DNA of 64,000 bases from Flagellimonas yonaguniensis (lineage in GTDB: Bacteria > Bacteroidota > Bacteroidia > Flavobacteriales > Flavobacteriaceae). Below, piece after piece: positions 52,463 to 60,978 of the stretch (its first letter is position 1; each line of letters opens with the position of its first letter). The position numbers and the translations under genes are program-made. The notes below the pieces were generated by a model. The model was not told the DNA's origin. It worked only from the letters and a program-made list of their open reading frames with translations, and ran no database searches. The stretch lies in NCBI RefSeq assembly GCF_029193885.1, contig NZ_JARFVB010000004.1, positions 124,001 through 188,000 of the forward strand, read 5' to 3'.

Positions 52463-52707
52463 TTGGGGAACAAAACTATGTCAACCAAACTTCTCCAACA
52501 AATAGTGTTTGTTAATTATGGTTAAATTTTAATTACGAGCTGTTTTTCTTGATGAAAATTTTGTAAACACTGGCAAAAAATCAGAAATAAACAAACTGTA
52601 TTTCACAATGCTACTCCAAATACAGTCGTAGCACACATAATTTGTATTGAAAAGAACAGTCATTTTGAGTCTTTTGCCTTAATTTTCCGCAAAAGCACAC
52701 ATCTATT

Positions 52708-53292
52708 TTGAAAACTTCCAATCATCTATTGTACTGTCATTTGAAGAAGTATGCATCTTTTGAAGATTCTGATTTTCCTCAAATGCTCTCCTATTTTGAA
52801 GAGCTTGATTTGAAAAAGAAAGACATCGTAATGAAAGCTGGAAACCTTTGCAACCATAACTTTTTTGTGATGGATGGATGCCTCCACATGTATTTCACTT
52901 CTGAAAAAGGAACCGAACGAACCGTACAATTTGCCTTGGAAGGCTGGTGGATTTCCGATTTTTTGGCCTACCACAACCGAACCAATACCGATTTTAATAT
53001 TCAAGCTGTGGAAAACACCAAGGTCCTTGCCATTAGTTATGAAAAACAAGAGCAATTGTACCATGACTTTCCCCTATTTGAACGCTATTTCAGGACGATC
53101 CATCAAATAGGGTATGGGGCATCCCTAAATAAAATGAAATACCTCCACAATTTATCCAAAGAGGACATTTACCTTCATTTTACGGAGCATTTTCCTGAGT
53201 TTGCCCAACGCGTGCCCCAATATTTAATTGCTTCCTTTTTAGGACTCACTCCAGAATATGTGAGTGAAATACGGGCAAAAAAGCGTTCTTAA
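52708..53292 (+). CDS. Crp/Fnr-family transcriptional regulator
   Basis: A 194-residue regulator with a cyclic-nucleotide-binding fold (about 22-115; G-N-L-C-N-H-N-F-F-V-M-D-G-C-L-H-M-Y, R-T-V-Q-F-A-L-E-G-W-W-I-S-D) and a short C-terminal HTH (about 160-190; L-I-A-S-F-L-G-L-T-P-E-Y-V-S-E-I-R-A-K). The phosphate-binding residues of true CRP are not conserved, so the ligand is unknown. It begins with TTG at 52708, which keeps the whole N-terminal helix; no suitable ATG exists. It lies 65 bases upstream of the AhpD-like gene and may control it and the divergent exported protein and pump. Confidence 0.88.
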   Translation: MKTSNHLLYCHLKKYASFEDSDFPQMLSYFEELDLKKKDIVMKAGNLCNHNFFVMDGCLHMYFTSEKGTERTVQFALEGWWISDFLAYHNRTNTDFNIQAVENTKVLAISYEKQEQLYHDFPLFERYFRTIHQIGYGASLNKMKYLHNLSKEDIYLHFTEHFPEFAQRVPQYLIASFLGLTPEYVSEIRAKKRS

Positions 53293-53356
53293 ACCCGTTT
53301 AAGTTTTCTGTTTTACTCCCGCGATACCTTCGCATCAATATTTTAAAACAACAATC

Positions 53357-53797
53357 ATGGAAAAAAGAATTCAAATTGATGCAACGGAACCCAATGCGTT
53401 TAAAGCCATGTTCGGGCTGGAAAAATATATCCAAGAAGGTCAGTTGGACAAAATTCATTATGAGTTGATAAAAATCAGGGCGTCACAGCTCAACGGATGT
53501 TCATTCTGCATAAATATGCACACCACAGATGCATTGGCACTGGGAGAAAATCCAAAAAGATTGTTTTTATTGGATGCTTGGTGGGACACCGACCTATTTA
53601 CCGATGAAGAAAGGGTAATCCTGAAAGCTACGGAAGAAGTAACCATGGTCCATAAAAATGGCCTGAGCCAAGAAACCTACGAAAAAGCCTTGACATTATT
53701 CGATGAACACTACTTCTCACAAATCATCATGGCCATTGTTACCATAAATGCTTGGAACCGTATCGCAATAAGTACCCACAAGCCTTTACAGGATTAA
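53357..53797 (+). CDS. Carboxymuconolactone decarboxylase / AhpD-like protein
   Basis: The 146-residue helical protein has the AhpD-type redox motif C-S-F-C-I-N-M-H (Cys48, Cys51, His55) preceded by L-I-K-I-R-A-S-Q-L-N-G. Such proteins act as alkylhydroperoxidases or simple thiol-disulfide reductases; related proteins are often induced by Crp/Fnr-like neighbours. It follows the regulator gene and ends at a strong terminator. Confidence 0.92.
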   Translation: MEKRIQIDATEPNAFKAMFGLEKYIQEGQLDKIHYELIKIRASQLNGCSFCINMHTTDALALGENPKRLFLLDAWWDTDLFTDEERVILKATEEVTMVHKNGLSQETYEKALTLFDEHYFSQIIMAIVTINAWNRIAISTHKPLQD

Positions 53798-53821
53798 ATC
53801 CTTTTTATTTAACACACTTCA

Positions 53822-53851
53822 AAAGGCCCGAATTGGGCCTTTGTTTTTTTT
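53822..53851 (+). terminator. Terminator after the AhpD-like gene
   Basis: An 8-bp stem (aaaggccc / gggccttt) with a 5-base loop, followed by G and T8. Confidence 0.9.
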
Positions 53852-53880
53852 GAGCTGGTAAAAACAAAATCCTATCTTAG
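53850..53880 (+). promoter_or_regulatory. Probable promoter of the 53908 lipoprotein gene
   Basis: TTG (53850-53852), 20 bases, TATCTTAG (53873-53880), one base from the TAnnTTTG consensus, directly after the upstream terminator and 27 bases before the ATG. Confidence 0.45.
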
Positions 53881-53907
53881 TGTTCAACAACGTACCAACA
53901 CTTTGAT

Positions 53908-54495
53908 ATGGTCAACAAGCTTACTTTTTTATTTGTTTTACTGATATTTTCATGCACCTCATGTAAAAACGAAAAAACAGAGAACAATGATTCCGAGACC
54001 ACAATCAAAGATTTCAATACGGTCAGCATCGATAATGAGTATCATATAAAGATGCCTCGTTTTTTAAAAGGTACTACGGGATTGAACGAAGAGGCATCAT
54101 TGCAATATCAAAGTTTACTCCGTGAAGCCTACGTTATCATAATCGATGAGCCCAAAAAAGGATTTGAAGAAGTCTATAGGGATTTGGAACAATACGATGA
54201 TGCTCTTTCCGTCATACAGAATTATAGGGGTGCCAGATTAAAAATACTTTCGAGAACCTCAGAAATCAACAGCAAATCTGAACCGAAATCCATCAAAATA
54301 CATGGTTTGGATGCTGAAGCTTTGGAGTTGGATGCGAAAGTAAATGGCCTGGACAACGATATCTCTTATTTTTTGACCTTTGTTGATGGTCGTGAAAAGG
54401 TGTATATGATCATGTGCTGGACCTTGAAGAACCAAAAAGAAGAACACAAAAAAACCTTTAAAACGATCGCCGAATCTTTTGAATTGATTGATTAG
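53908..54495 (+). CDS. Hypothetical lipoprotein
   Basis: The 195-residue protein has a signal peptide with lipobox-like C-T-S-C (Cys at about 16 and 19), then an Asn/Glu-rich spacer and a mixed alpha/beta domain with Y-H-I-K-M-P-R-F-L, A-Y-V-I-I-I-D-E-P-K-K and Y-F-L-T-F-V-D-G-R-E-K-V-Y. The pattern resembles small PsbP/LpqN-like single-domain lipoproteins but I cannot assign a family. Single gene. Confidence 0.75.
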   Translation: MVNKLTFLFVLLIFSCTSCKNEKTENNDSETTIKDFNTVSIDNEYHIKMPRFLKGTTGLNEEASLQYQSLLREAYVIIIDEPKKGFEEVYRDLEQYDDALSVIQNYRGARLKILSRTSEINSKSEPKSIKIHGLDAEALELDAKVNGLDNDISYFLTFVDGREKVYMIMCWTLKNQKEEHKKTFKTIAESFELID

Positions 54496-54552
54496 CAAAC
54501 CGCTTTAAAGGTTTTTGTTCTATTCCCTGTTATACGTTTAAAAACACTTAAT

Positions 54553-54662
54553 TGTCAATTCGAGTGAAATTCCGAAGGAATTTTGTATCGAGAATAGCAT
54601 CTTAACTTCTTGTTATGGTTCTCGATACGATTTTTCAAAATAAAAAACCACTCGAACTGACA
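54553..54662. repeat. 110-bp palindromic intergenic element
   Basis: Outer arms tgtcaattcgagtg (54553-54566) and cactcgaactgaca (54649-54662) pair at 13 of 14 positions. Inside are a 7-bp hairpin aaattcc/ggaattt (54567-54583) and a second pair gtatcgagaa/ttctcgatac (54585-54594 and 54619-54628). The fold is cloverleaf-like. A partial copy is at 39244-39296. Confidence 0.7.
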
Positions 54663-54709
54663 TATTTCAGTGCTAATTGTGTAAAATAGATAGACTTGTG
54701 ATTTAACAT

Positions 54710-57562
54710 TTACTTGCTCAAGTACATTTTTCGTCTCGAATACAAGTTATAAAACTCATCATCTTTCAAGCTTTCGATAAATAGGATGCTCTCCCCAGTA
54801 CTCTTCATTTCCGGCCCTAGGTTTTTGTTCACATTAGGGAATTTGTTGAAAGAGAACACGGGTTGTTTTATCGCATAACCATCCAAATGTGGGTTAAAGT
54901 CAAAGTCCTTGACCTTTTTATCACCCAACATCACTTTGGTTGCGTAGTTCACATAAGGTTCTTTGTATGCTTTTGCTATAAACGGAACCGTACGGGACGC
55001 CCGTGGGTTGGCCTCAATGATGTACACAATATCATCTTTTACGGCAAACTGAATATTGATCAAACCTACGGTATTGAGTGCCAAGGCAATCTTTTTGGTA
55101 TGATCCTTTATCTGTTGCATGACAAATTCGCCCAAGTTAAACGGTGGCAATGTCGCATTGGAGTCACCTGAGTGGATTCCACAGGGTTCGATGTGCTCCA
55201 TTATCCCGATAATGTACACATCTTCCCCATCACAAATGGCATCTGCCTCGGCTTCGATGGCACCATCCAAGTAGTGGTCCAAAAGCAATTTGTTGTTGGG
55301 TATCTTACGCAACAAATCCACTACATGGGCTTCCAGCTCTTCTTTGTTGATCACGATTTTCATTCCCTGTCCACCTAACACATAGGATGGTCGTACCAGT
55401 AATGGAAATTTAAGCTCATCTGCCAATTCCAAGGCTTCATCTGCAGTTTCGGCCACACCAAATTTTGGGTAAGGGATGTTGTTATCTTTCAAAAGTGAAG
55501 AGAAACTTCCCCTGTCCTCGGCCAAATCCAAGGATTGGAAACTGGTTCCTATAATATTGATTCCGTATTTATCCAGTTTTTCGGCAAGCTTCAAAGCAGT
55601 CTGCCCTCCCAATTGCACAATCACACCTTCTGGCTTTTCGTGAAGGATGATATCGTAGATATGCTCCCAGAATACGGGTTCAAAGTATAACTTGTCCGCT
55701 GTATCAAAATCCGTGGAAACGGTTTCTGGGTTACAGTTGATCATGATGGTTTCGTAACCACACTCAGCTGCTGCCAACACGCCATGCACACAGCAGTAAT
55801 CAAACTCAATCCCCTGGCCAATTCGGTTGGGACCAGAACCCAATACCACTACTTTTTTCTTGTCCGTAACCTCACTGTCATTAGCTACATAGCGCTTACC
55901 ATCAGCGGTTTCTATTTCTTCTTCAAAAGTGGAATAGTAGTATGGGGTAACCGCCTTAAACTCGGCGGCACAGGTATCAACCAGTTTGTACACCCGGTTG
56001 ATGTTCAAATCCATGCGCTTGCTGTGTACTTCGCTCTCCCAGCAATCCAGCATGTGGGCAATCTGTCTGTCTGCAAAACCTTTTTGTTTCGCTTCCAATA
56101 ACAGAGCTTTTGGCAGGCTTTCTATGGTATATTTTGATATTTCCATCTCCAAGTAGTGCAATTCCTCGTATTGTTTTAGAAACCACATATCTATCTTGGT
56201 GATCTCATGGATGCGTTTTAATGGAATCCCCAATTGGATGGCATCGTAAATCACGAATACCCTATCCCAACTTGGCACTCTTAATTTTTCAATGATGGTT
56301 TCGTAATCCTTGTAGCCTTTTCCATCAGCGCCCAATCCGTTTCTTTTGATTTCGAGGGATTGGGTGGCTTTATGCAAGGCTTCTTGGAAAGATCGTCCAA
56401 TACCCATTACTTCTCCCACGGACTTCATCTGAAGACCCAAAGTTCTATCAGAACCTTCGAATTTATCAAAGTTCCAACGTGGTATTTTTACAATCACGTA
56501 GTCCAAAGTTGGCTCGAACAAAGCTGATGTGGATTTCGTAATCTGGTTGTCCAACTCGTCCAAAGTATAGCCTATCGCCAATTTGGCTGCGATTTTTGCA
56601 ATCGGATATCCCGTGGCTTTGGATGCCAATGCTGATGATCGGGAAACCCTTGGGTTGATCTCGATCGCGATGATATCTTCTTTCTCGTCCGGGCTTACGG
56701 CAAACTGTACGTTACATCCTCCTGCGAAGTCCCCTATACTGCGCATCATGTGGATAGCCATGTCCCTCATTCGTTGAAAGGTCCTATCGGACAAGGTCAT
56801 AGCGGGAGCTACAGTAATGGAATCCCCTGTATGGATACCCATTGGGTCCATATTTTCGATGGTACAGATGATGACCACATTGTCATTTTTATCACGTAGC
56901 AGCTCCAACTCGTATTCTTTCCAACCCATCAAGGCTTTGTCGATCATTACCTCGTGAATTGGGGAAACCTCGAGACCGTGGCTCAACATATCATCAAACT
57001 CTGCTGGATCGTGCACAATGGCCGCTCCTGCCCCACCGAGTGTAAAGGACGCCCTAATTACCAAGGGAAACCCAAATTCTTGTGCAATTTCTTTTCCTTT
57101 CAAAAAAGATGTTGCGGAAGCCTGTGGTGGCATCCCGATTCCGATTTTAAGCATCAATTCCCTAAACTTCTCACGGTCTTCGGTAATGTTGATGGCATCG
57201 ATGTCCACCCCTATGATCTCCACTCCAAAATCTTCCCAGATACCTTTTTCATCGGCTTCGATACATAGGTTCAATGCTGTTTGTCCGCCCATCGTTGGCA
57301 ATACAGCATCAATATTTGGGTGGTTTTGTAGTATCTCTATGATTGACTTGGTCGTCAACGGTTTTAGATAAACGTGGTCTGCCATGGCAGGATCCGTCAT
57401 AATGGTGGCGGGGTTGCTGTTTATCAAAATGGTTTCTATACCATCTTCCCGTAGGGAGCGAAGTGCTTGGGAACCAGAATAATCGAACTCACATGCCTGA
57501 CCGATGATGATCGGACCAGAACCAATAATCAAAATGGAATTTAAATCTTTTCTTTTGGGCAT
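54710..57562 (-). CDS. carB: Carbamoyl-phosphate synthase large subunit (short form)
   Basis: CarB makes carbamoyl phosphate from bicarbonate, ammonia (from CarA) and two ATP for pyrimidine and arginine synthesis. Two homologous ATP-grasp halves are present (start I-L-I-I-G-S-G-P-I-I-I-G-Q-A-C-E-F-D-Y; second half V-V-L-G-S-G-P-N-R-I-G-Q-G-I-E-F-D-Y at about 560), each with E-I-N-P-R-x-S-R or E-A-N-P-R-x-S-R. The chain ends at about residue 950, just after G-P-E-M-K-S-T-G-E, so the C-terminal MGS-like allosteric domain of about 120 residues in E. coli CarB is missing. carA is not adjacent; rpmH lies upstream. Confidence 0.96.
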   Translation of the reverse strand: MPKRKDLNSILIIGSGPIIIGQACEFDYSGSQALRSLREDGIETILINSNPATIMTDPAMADHVYLKPLTTKSIIEILQNHPNIDAVLPTMGGQTALNLCIEADEKGIWEDFGVEIIGVDIDAINITEDREKFRELMLKIGIGMPPQASATSFLKGKEIAQEFGFPLVIRASFTLGGAGAAIVHDPAEFDDMLSHGLEVSPIHEVMIDKALMGWKEYELELLRDKNDNVVIICTIENMDPMGIHTGDSITVAPAMTLSDRTFQRMRDMAIHMMRSIGDFAGGCNVQFAVSPDEKEDIIAIEINPRVSRSSALASKATGYPIAKIAAKLAIGYTLDELDNQITKSTSALFEPTLDYVIVKIPRWNFDKFEGSDRTLGLQMKSVGEVMGIGRSFQEALHKATQSLEIKRNGLGADGKGYKDYETIIEKLRVPSWDRVFVIYDAIQLGIPLKRIHEITKIDMWFLKQYEELHYLEMEISKYTIESLPKALLLEAKQKGFADRQIAHMLDCWESEVHSKRMDLNINRVYKLVDTCAAEFKAVTPYYYSTFEEEIETADGKRYVANDSEVTDKKKVVVLGSGPNRIGQGIEFDYCCVHGVLAAAECGYETIMINCNPETVSTDFDTADKLYFEPVFWEHIYDIILHEKPEGVIVQLGGQTALKLAEKLDKYGINIIGTSFQSLDLAEDRGSFSSLLKDNNIPYPKFGVAETADEALELADELKFPLLVRPSYVLGGQGMKIVINKEELEAHVVDLLRKIPNNKLLLDHYLDGAIEAEADAICDGEDVYIIGIMEHIEPCGIHSGDSNATLPPFNLGEFVMQQIKDHTKKIALALNTVGLINIQFAVKDDIVYIIEANPRASRTVPFIAKAYKEPYVNYATKVMLGDKKVKDFDFNPHLDGYAIKQPVFSFNKFPNVNKNLGPEMKSTGESILFIESLKDDEFYNLYSRRKMYLSK

Positions 57563-57597
57563 TTTCTATAGGGGTTTCTCGTTATCTGCTTATATGT

Positions 57598-57633
57598 CAA
57601 AAAAAAGGTGTTACCTAGAAAAGTAACACCTTT
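57598..57633 (-). terminator. rpmH terminator
   Basis: An 11-bp perfect stem (aaaggtgttac / gtaacaccttt) with an 8-base loop, followed on the minus strand by a T-run; it separates rpmH from carB. Confidence 0.88.
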
Positions 57634-57656
57634 AATTTAAATAATAAATACTATCA

Positions 57657-57815
57657 TTATTTTTTATGTCTTGGCTCAGAGGAAACAGTTAGTCTTTTTC
57701 TTCCTTTGGCTCTTCTTCTCGCAAGAACTTTTCTACCATTGGCAGTCGCCATGCGCTCCCTAAAACCATGCTTGTTTCTTCTCTTCCTTTTGGATGGTTG
57801 ATACGTTCTTTTCAT
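57657..57815 (-). CDS. rpmH: 50S ribosomal protein L34
   Basis: A 52-residue, strongly basic protein: [19 protein letters not shown], then [25 protein letters not shown]. This is bL34 beyond doubt. In many bacteria rpmH sits with rnpA and dnaA; here it is a single-gene unit between carB and an unrelated divergent gene, with its own promoter and terminator. Confidence 0.98.
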   Translation of the reverse strand: MKRTYQPSKRKRRNKHGFRERMATANGRKVLARRRAKGRKRLTVSSEPRHKK

Positions 57816-57877
57816 TTCCGAACTGTTTTATGGATTTTGTTGATGGGAAATTAAACTTCCCTAAAAAATTCTGGGCG

Positions 57878-57907
57878 CAAATATACGAAGACTTTTTACT
57901 TTGGCAA
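57878..57907 (-). promoter_or_regulatory. rpmH promoter
   Basis: On the minus strand TTG (57907-57905), 19 bases, TATATTTG (57885-57878): a full consensus match, giving a leader of roughly 55 bases. Confidence 0.68.
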
Positions 57908-57984
57908 GCCCAAACTTAAAATATTTAATTAACTTTTTAGTACTTTTGCCAGCGCTTAACTAAAGGTAAAAATCACTAGACAAT

Positions 57985-58500
57985 ATGTTCAATAAAAATA
58001 TCAAGCTCGTCATTGCCGTTCTTATCATTGCTTATGCCGTTTACCAGTTCGTGGAAGGCAACATTGGCAACGGAATCGCATTGATCTTGCTCTCCCTCGT
58101 GTTCATCTTCCTATACTTCAGGAATGAGTTCATCCTTTTGGCTTTTCTTAAAATGAGAAAGCAGGATTTGGAAGGGGTGCAAGGCTGGCTTGATAAAATT
58201 AAGAACCCTGAATCTGCTTTGATCAAAAAACAAGTGGGGTACTATAACTACTTGCACGGTATCATCTACTCACAAAAAAACCTGACCCAGGCCGAAAAGT
58301 ACTTTAAAAAGGCCTTGAAATACGGTTTGACCATGGATTACGATGTGGCCATGGCCAAATTGAGCTTGGCGGGCATTGCCATGCAAAAGCGCAGAAAGCG
58401 TGAGGCCACCCAATTGTTGAGCGAGGCCAAGAAATTGGACAAGAACAATATGCTTACCGACCAGATCAAGATGATGCAGCAGCAGATGAAGAAGATCTAG
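57985..58500 (+). CDS. Membrane protein with tetratricopeptide-like C-terminal half
   Basis: The 171-residue protein has two hydrophobic helices at the N-terminus (about 7-22 and 28-52), then a helical region with a TPR-like pair (Y-L-H-G-I-I-Y-S-Q-K-N-L-T-Q-A-E-K-Y-F-K-K-A-L-K-Y-G-L at about 90-116 and A-T-Q-L-L-S-E-A-K-K-L). It probably anchors a protein-protein interaction module to the inner face of the membrane. No partner is evident. A TACTTTTG box occurs at 57941-57948 without a partner TTG. Confidence 0.75.
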   Translation: MFNKNIKLVIAVLIIAYAVYQFVEGNIGNGIALILLSLVFIFLYFRNEFILLAFLKMRKQDLEGVQGWLDKIKNPESALIKKQVGYYNYLHGIIYSQKNLTQAEKYFKKALKYGLTMDYDVAMAKLSLAGIAMQKRRKREATQLLSEAKKLDKNNMLTDQIKMMQQQMKKI

Positions 58501-58781
58501 GGTCTTTTTCTTTCCATCTTATCTTATTTTCTATTCTTTTTCTGTTGGATTGATGATTCGTCAATTTCGAATGAACATTTAACCCGACAAATCCTAACTT
58601 CACTCCTTTCTACCGACAGGCAGGTATCGTATGCTAAAAATCATTGAAACAATTTTTAGCTAATCGTTAACAAACATAAAACTGAATCCCCTTCTTTAAA
58701 ACCGAAACATTAATTTTTCAGAAGTTGTAACCTCTCATCCTTATTCTTCGTCTAAAAGAATGAACTTTGAGAATTAAAACA
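58501..58781. other. Intergenic stretch without a gene
   Basis: I see no coding signal here. It contains a short imperfect hairpin (taccgacaggcaggta, about 58612-58627) and otherwise AT-rich sequence leading to the start of the serine hydrolase gene; no promoter consensus is clear. Confidence 0.5.
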
Positions 58782-60116
58782 ATGAAAAAAATAATCATAG
58801 CCTTATTGTATGTTGGAATATTGAATTCCTGTAAAACAGCAACTAAACAAACTTCAAAATATTCAGAAAAAGTAGAGGAATCTCAAATACTTTTAGATAG
58901 CTCGAATTTGGGGGGAAAATTCAACGGAACAATTTTAATTGCTGAAGGAGAAAAGATACTTTTTCAAAAAGCCTATGGATTTAATGAAACAGATAGAAAA
59001 TCTAATGAGATAAATACGAAATATGACTTGGCTTCAATGGGCAAAATGTTTACTGCTATTTCTATAATGCAATTAAAGGAGCAAGGAAAAATCAAACTCG
59101 AACAAACTGTTGGCGAAATATTGTCTGATTACCCAAATATCGAAGCTAAAACAATTACAGTTCAACAATTGCTGTCACATACATCTGGATTGGGAGATTT
59201 TTTCAGTCCTGAATTTGATAAAAATAAAGATTCCATTAAGAATTTATCGGACTACTTACCTTACTTCGTAAATGACCCTTTAGAATTCAAACCCGGAGAG
59301 CGTATGAGATATAGTAATGCTGGTTATGTCGTTTTAGGTTTAATCATTGAAAAAGTTACAGGCAAAAGTTATAATGAATATTTGACAAAAAACGTATTCA
59401 GTCCAGCAGATATGACTTCGACTGGACCATTGTCAAGTTCGGCAGGTGGTGGTAATTCGACAGTTTCAGATTTACAAAAATTCGCATTCGCTTTTCAAGG
59501 CTACAAACTCGTAAACGAAGAATCTTTTAAATTAATGATTGCCGACCATTTCAATAATGGTTATGGTTATGGAATGAGTTTGAGAGATTTAAACGGAACA
59601 AAAATATATGGTCATAACGGTGGAGCTCCAGGAATTTCAGGAGAATTGGATATGGTAATTGGAGAACCTTTAATAATCGTAACAATGTCAAATCGAAGTC
59701 CTAATGATGGTTGGGCTCAGGTAAGAACCAACATTAGAAAAGCTTTTTTTGGAAATACGCCTGAAATCGAACAATTTTTAAACACAGAACAAGTAATTAA
59801 AACCTATCGGGAACAAGGATTTGATGAGGCGAGTAAAAAACTTACCAAACTCGGCAATAACATTATTGACAAAAACGCCTTTGAATATGCGGAGAAATAT
59901 GCTATGCAAGGGCAATCAAATAAAGCCGTTGATATTTTAAAGCTTTTGGTTCAGGCATATCCTGACCAATGGTACCCTTATAGTTTTTTGGCCGATTTCC
60001 AGCTACAAGCAGGACAGAAAGAAGAAGCTATTAAAAATTATAGAAAAAGTTTGGAATTAAACCCTGAAAATGGGCAAGCAATTGAACAAATAAAAATGTT
60101 AGAGTCGCAAAAATAA
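58782..60116 (+). CDS. Serine hydrolase (class C beta-lactamase fold) lipoprotein with C-terminal TPR
   Basis: From the ATG at 58782 the protein has 444 residues and a lipobox L-N-S-C; a TTG 15 bases upstream is less likely. The beta-lactamase/DD-peptidase-like domain has S-M-G-K (Ser-x-x-Lys, about 81-84), the Tyr motif Y-S-N-A-G-Y at about 178 and G-H-N-G-G at about 283. The last 110 residues include a TPR pair (A-V-D-I-L-K-L-L-V-Q-A-Y-P and A-I-K-N-Y-R-K-S-L-E-L-N-P-E-N). Such fusions usually hydrolyse esters or D-amino-acid peptides rather than beta-lactams. The gene is clearly more AT-rich than its surroundings. Confidence 0.88.
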   Translation: MKKIIIALLYVGILNSCKTATKQTSKYSEKVEESQILLDSSNLGGKFNGTILIAEGEKILFQKAYGFNETDRKSNEINTKYDLASMGKMFTAISIMQLKEQGKIKLEQTVGEILSDYPNIEAKTITVQQLLSHTSGLGDFFSPEFDKNKDSIKNLSDYLPYFVNDPLEFKPGERMRYSNAGYVVLGLIIEKVTGKSYNEYLTKNVFSPADMTSTGPLSSSAGGGNSTVSDLQKFAFAFQGYKLVNEESFKLMIADHFNNGYGYGMSLRDLNGTKIYGHNGGAPGISGELDMVIGEPLIIVTMSNRSPNDGWAQVRTNIRKAFFGNTPEIEQFLNTEQVIKTYREQGFDEASKKLTKLGNNIIDKNAFEYAEKYAMQGQSNKAVDILKLLVQAYPDQWYPYSFLADFQLQAGQKEEAIKNYRKSLELNPENGQAIEQIKMLESQK

Positions 60117-60136
60117 AAACTACGTTTGCCAACAAC

Positions 60137-60179
60137 GTATATAAAAAATAGCACACCAAATCCGCTACTTTTTATATAC
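60137..60179. repeat. Long inverted repeat behind the serine hydrolase gene
   Basis: Arms gtatataaaaaatagc (60137-60152) and gctactttttatatac (60164-60179) match at 15 of 16 positions around an 11-base loop; the motif gccaacaac precedes it. It may be a terminator or the end of a mobile cassette. Confidence 0.6.
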
Positions 60180-60306
60180 AAACACGATAAGTGCAATTCT
60201 AAAAAAACACCTTCTTTCCTAATTAAAATTCAAGTCAAATCTAAATTTAGCTAACCTTTCTATCACTACAATTATGTAGTTTTATCTTTTTTAGACTGCA
60301 TTACCT

Positions 60307-60966
60307 ATGTATTACCCCCTTAACCTCAACGGCGTTACTGTCCATCCCTTATTTGGTGTTCTCCTTAAAGGCGATCCCTATATCTTTGATTTTTCATCCA
60401 ACAACCCAAAAACACTGGAGTACACGCTTTTTGATTTTCAGCAGTTCAACACCATGATTTTTGATGAGCTGGAAACTTCTAACCACCAATGGGGCATTGG
60501 CAAATACTTGGAGGAGCGCAAAAATCTCCTAAGAGCCTATCCGAATATCATCGAGGAACAACGGTATTATCATCTTGGTCTGGATATCATCGTACCATAT
60601 AACACCCCAATGTATGCTCCCTTGGATGCTGAAGTTTTTCAAATAGGTAAAGAAACTACAGTGGGCAACTATGGAGGCTACATCATCTTAAAACACGATA
60701 TCAATGGTGTAGTTTTTTATTCGTTGTACGGGCACTTGAAAACGCCGCACTTGGTCAATATTGGAGACGAAATCAAGGCCGGTCAAAAGTTTGCACACAT
60801 AGGGCAAGAAAGTGATAGTGGGGGCTGGTTTTGCCATGTGCATTTACAAATCCTGACCCAAGCAGCGATTGATGCCAGATATTCTGATTGGGGATACATT
60901 TCACCAGCATTACTGCCAAAGGTGGAAACATATTTCCCCTCGCCTTACTTCCTCTTCAAGTATTAA
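60307..60966 (+). CDS. M23-family metallopeptidase
   Basis: The 219-residue protein carries a LytM/M23 zinc peptidase domain at about 85-195: H-L-G-L-D-I (His and Asp ligands), the Y-G-H-L signature and H-V-H-L (third ligand and catalytic His at about 176-179). It has no signal peptide or membrane segment, unlike most cell-wall M23 enzymes, so it may act in the cytoplasm or be exported differently. It ends 12 bases from the convergent lytic transglycosylase gene. Confidence 0.88.
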   Translation: MYYPLNLNGVTVHPLFGVLLKGDPYIFDFSSNNPKTLEYTLFDFQQFNTMIFDELETSNHQWGIGKYLEERKNLLRAYPNIIEEQRYYHLGLDIIVPYNTPMYAPLDAEVFQIGKETTVGNYGGYIILKHDINGVVFYSLYGHLKTPHLVNIGDEIKAGQKFAHIGQESDSGGWFCHVHLQILTQAAIDARYSDWGYISPALLPKVETYFPSPYFLFKY

Positions 60967-60978
60967 AAGAAGAACCCG

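Noticed and set aside
60120-60200. Integron attC site behind the serine hydrolase gene
   Set aside because: The inverted repeat is present, but the outer core sites (RYYYAAC and GTTRRRY) are not clearly matched and no integrase is seen, so I kept only a cautious cassette suggestion.
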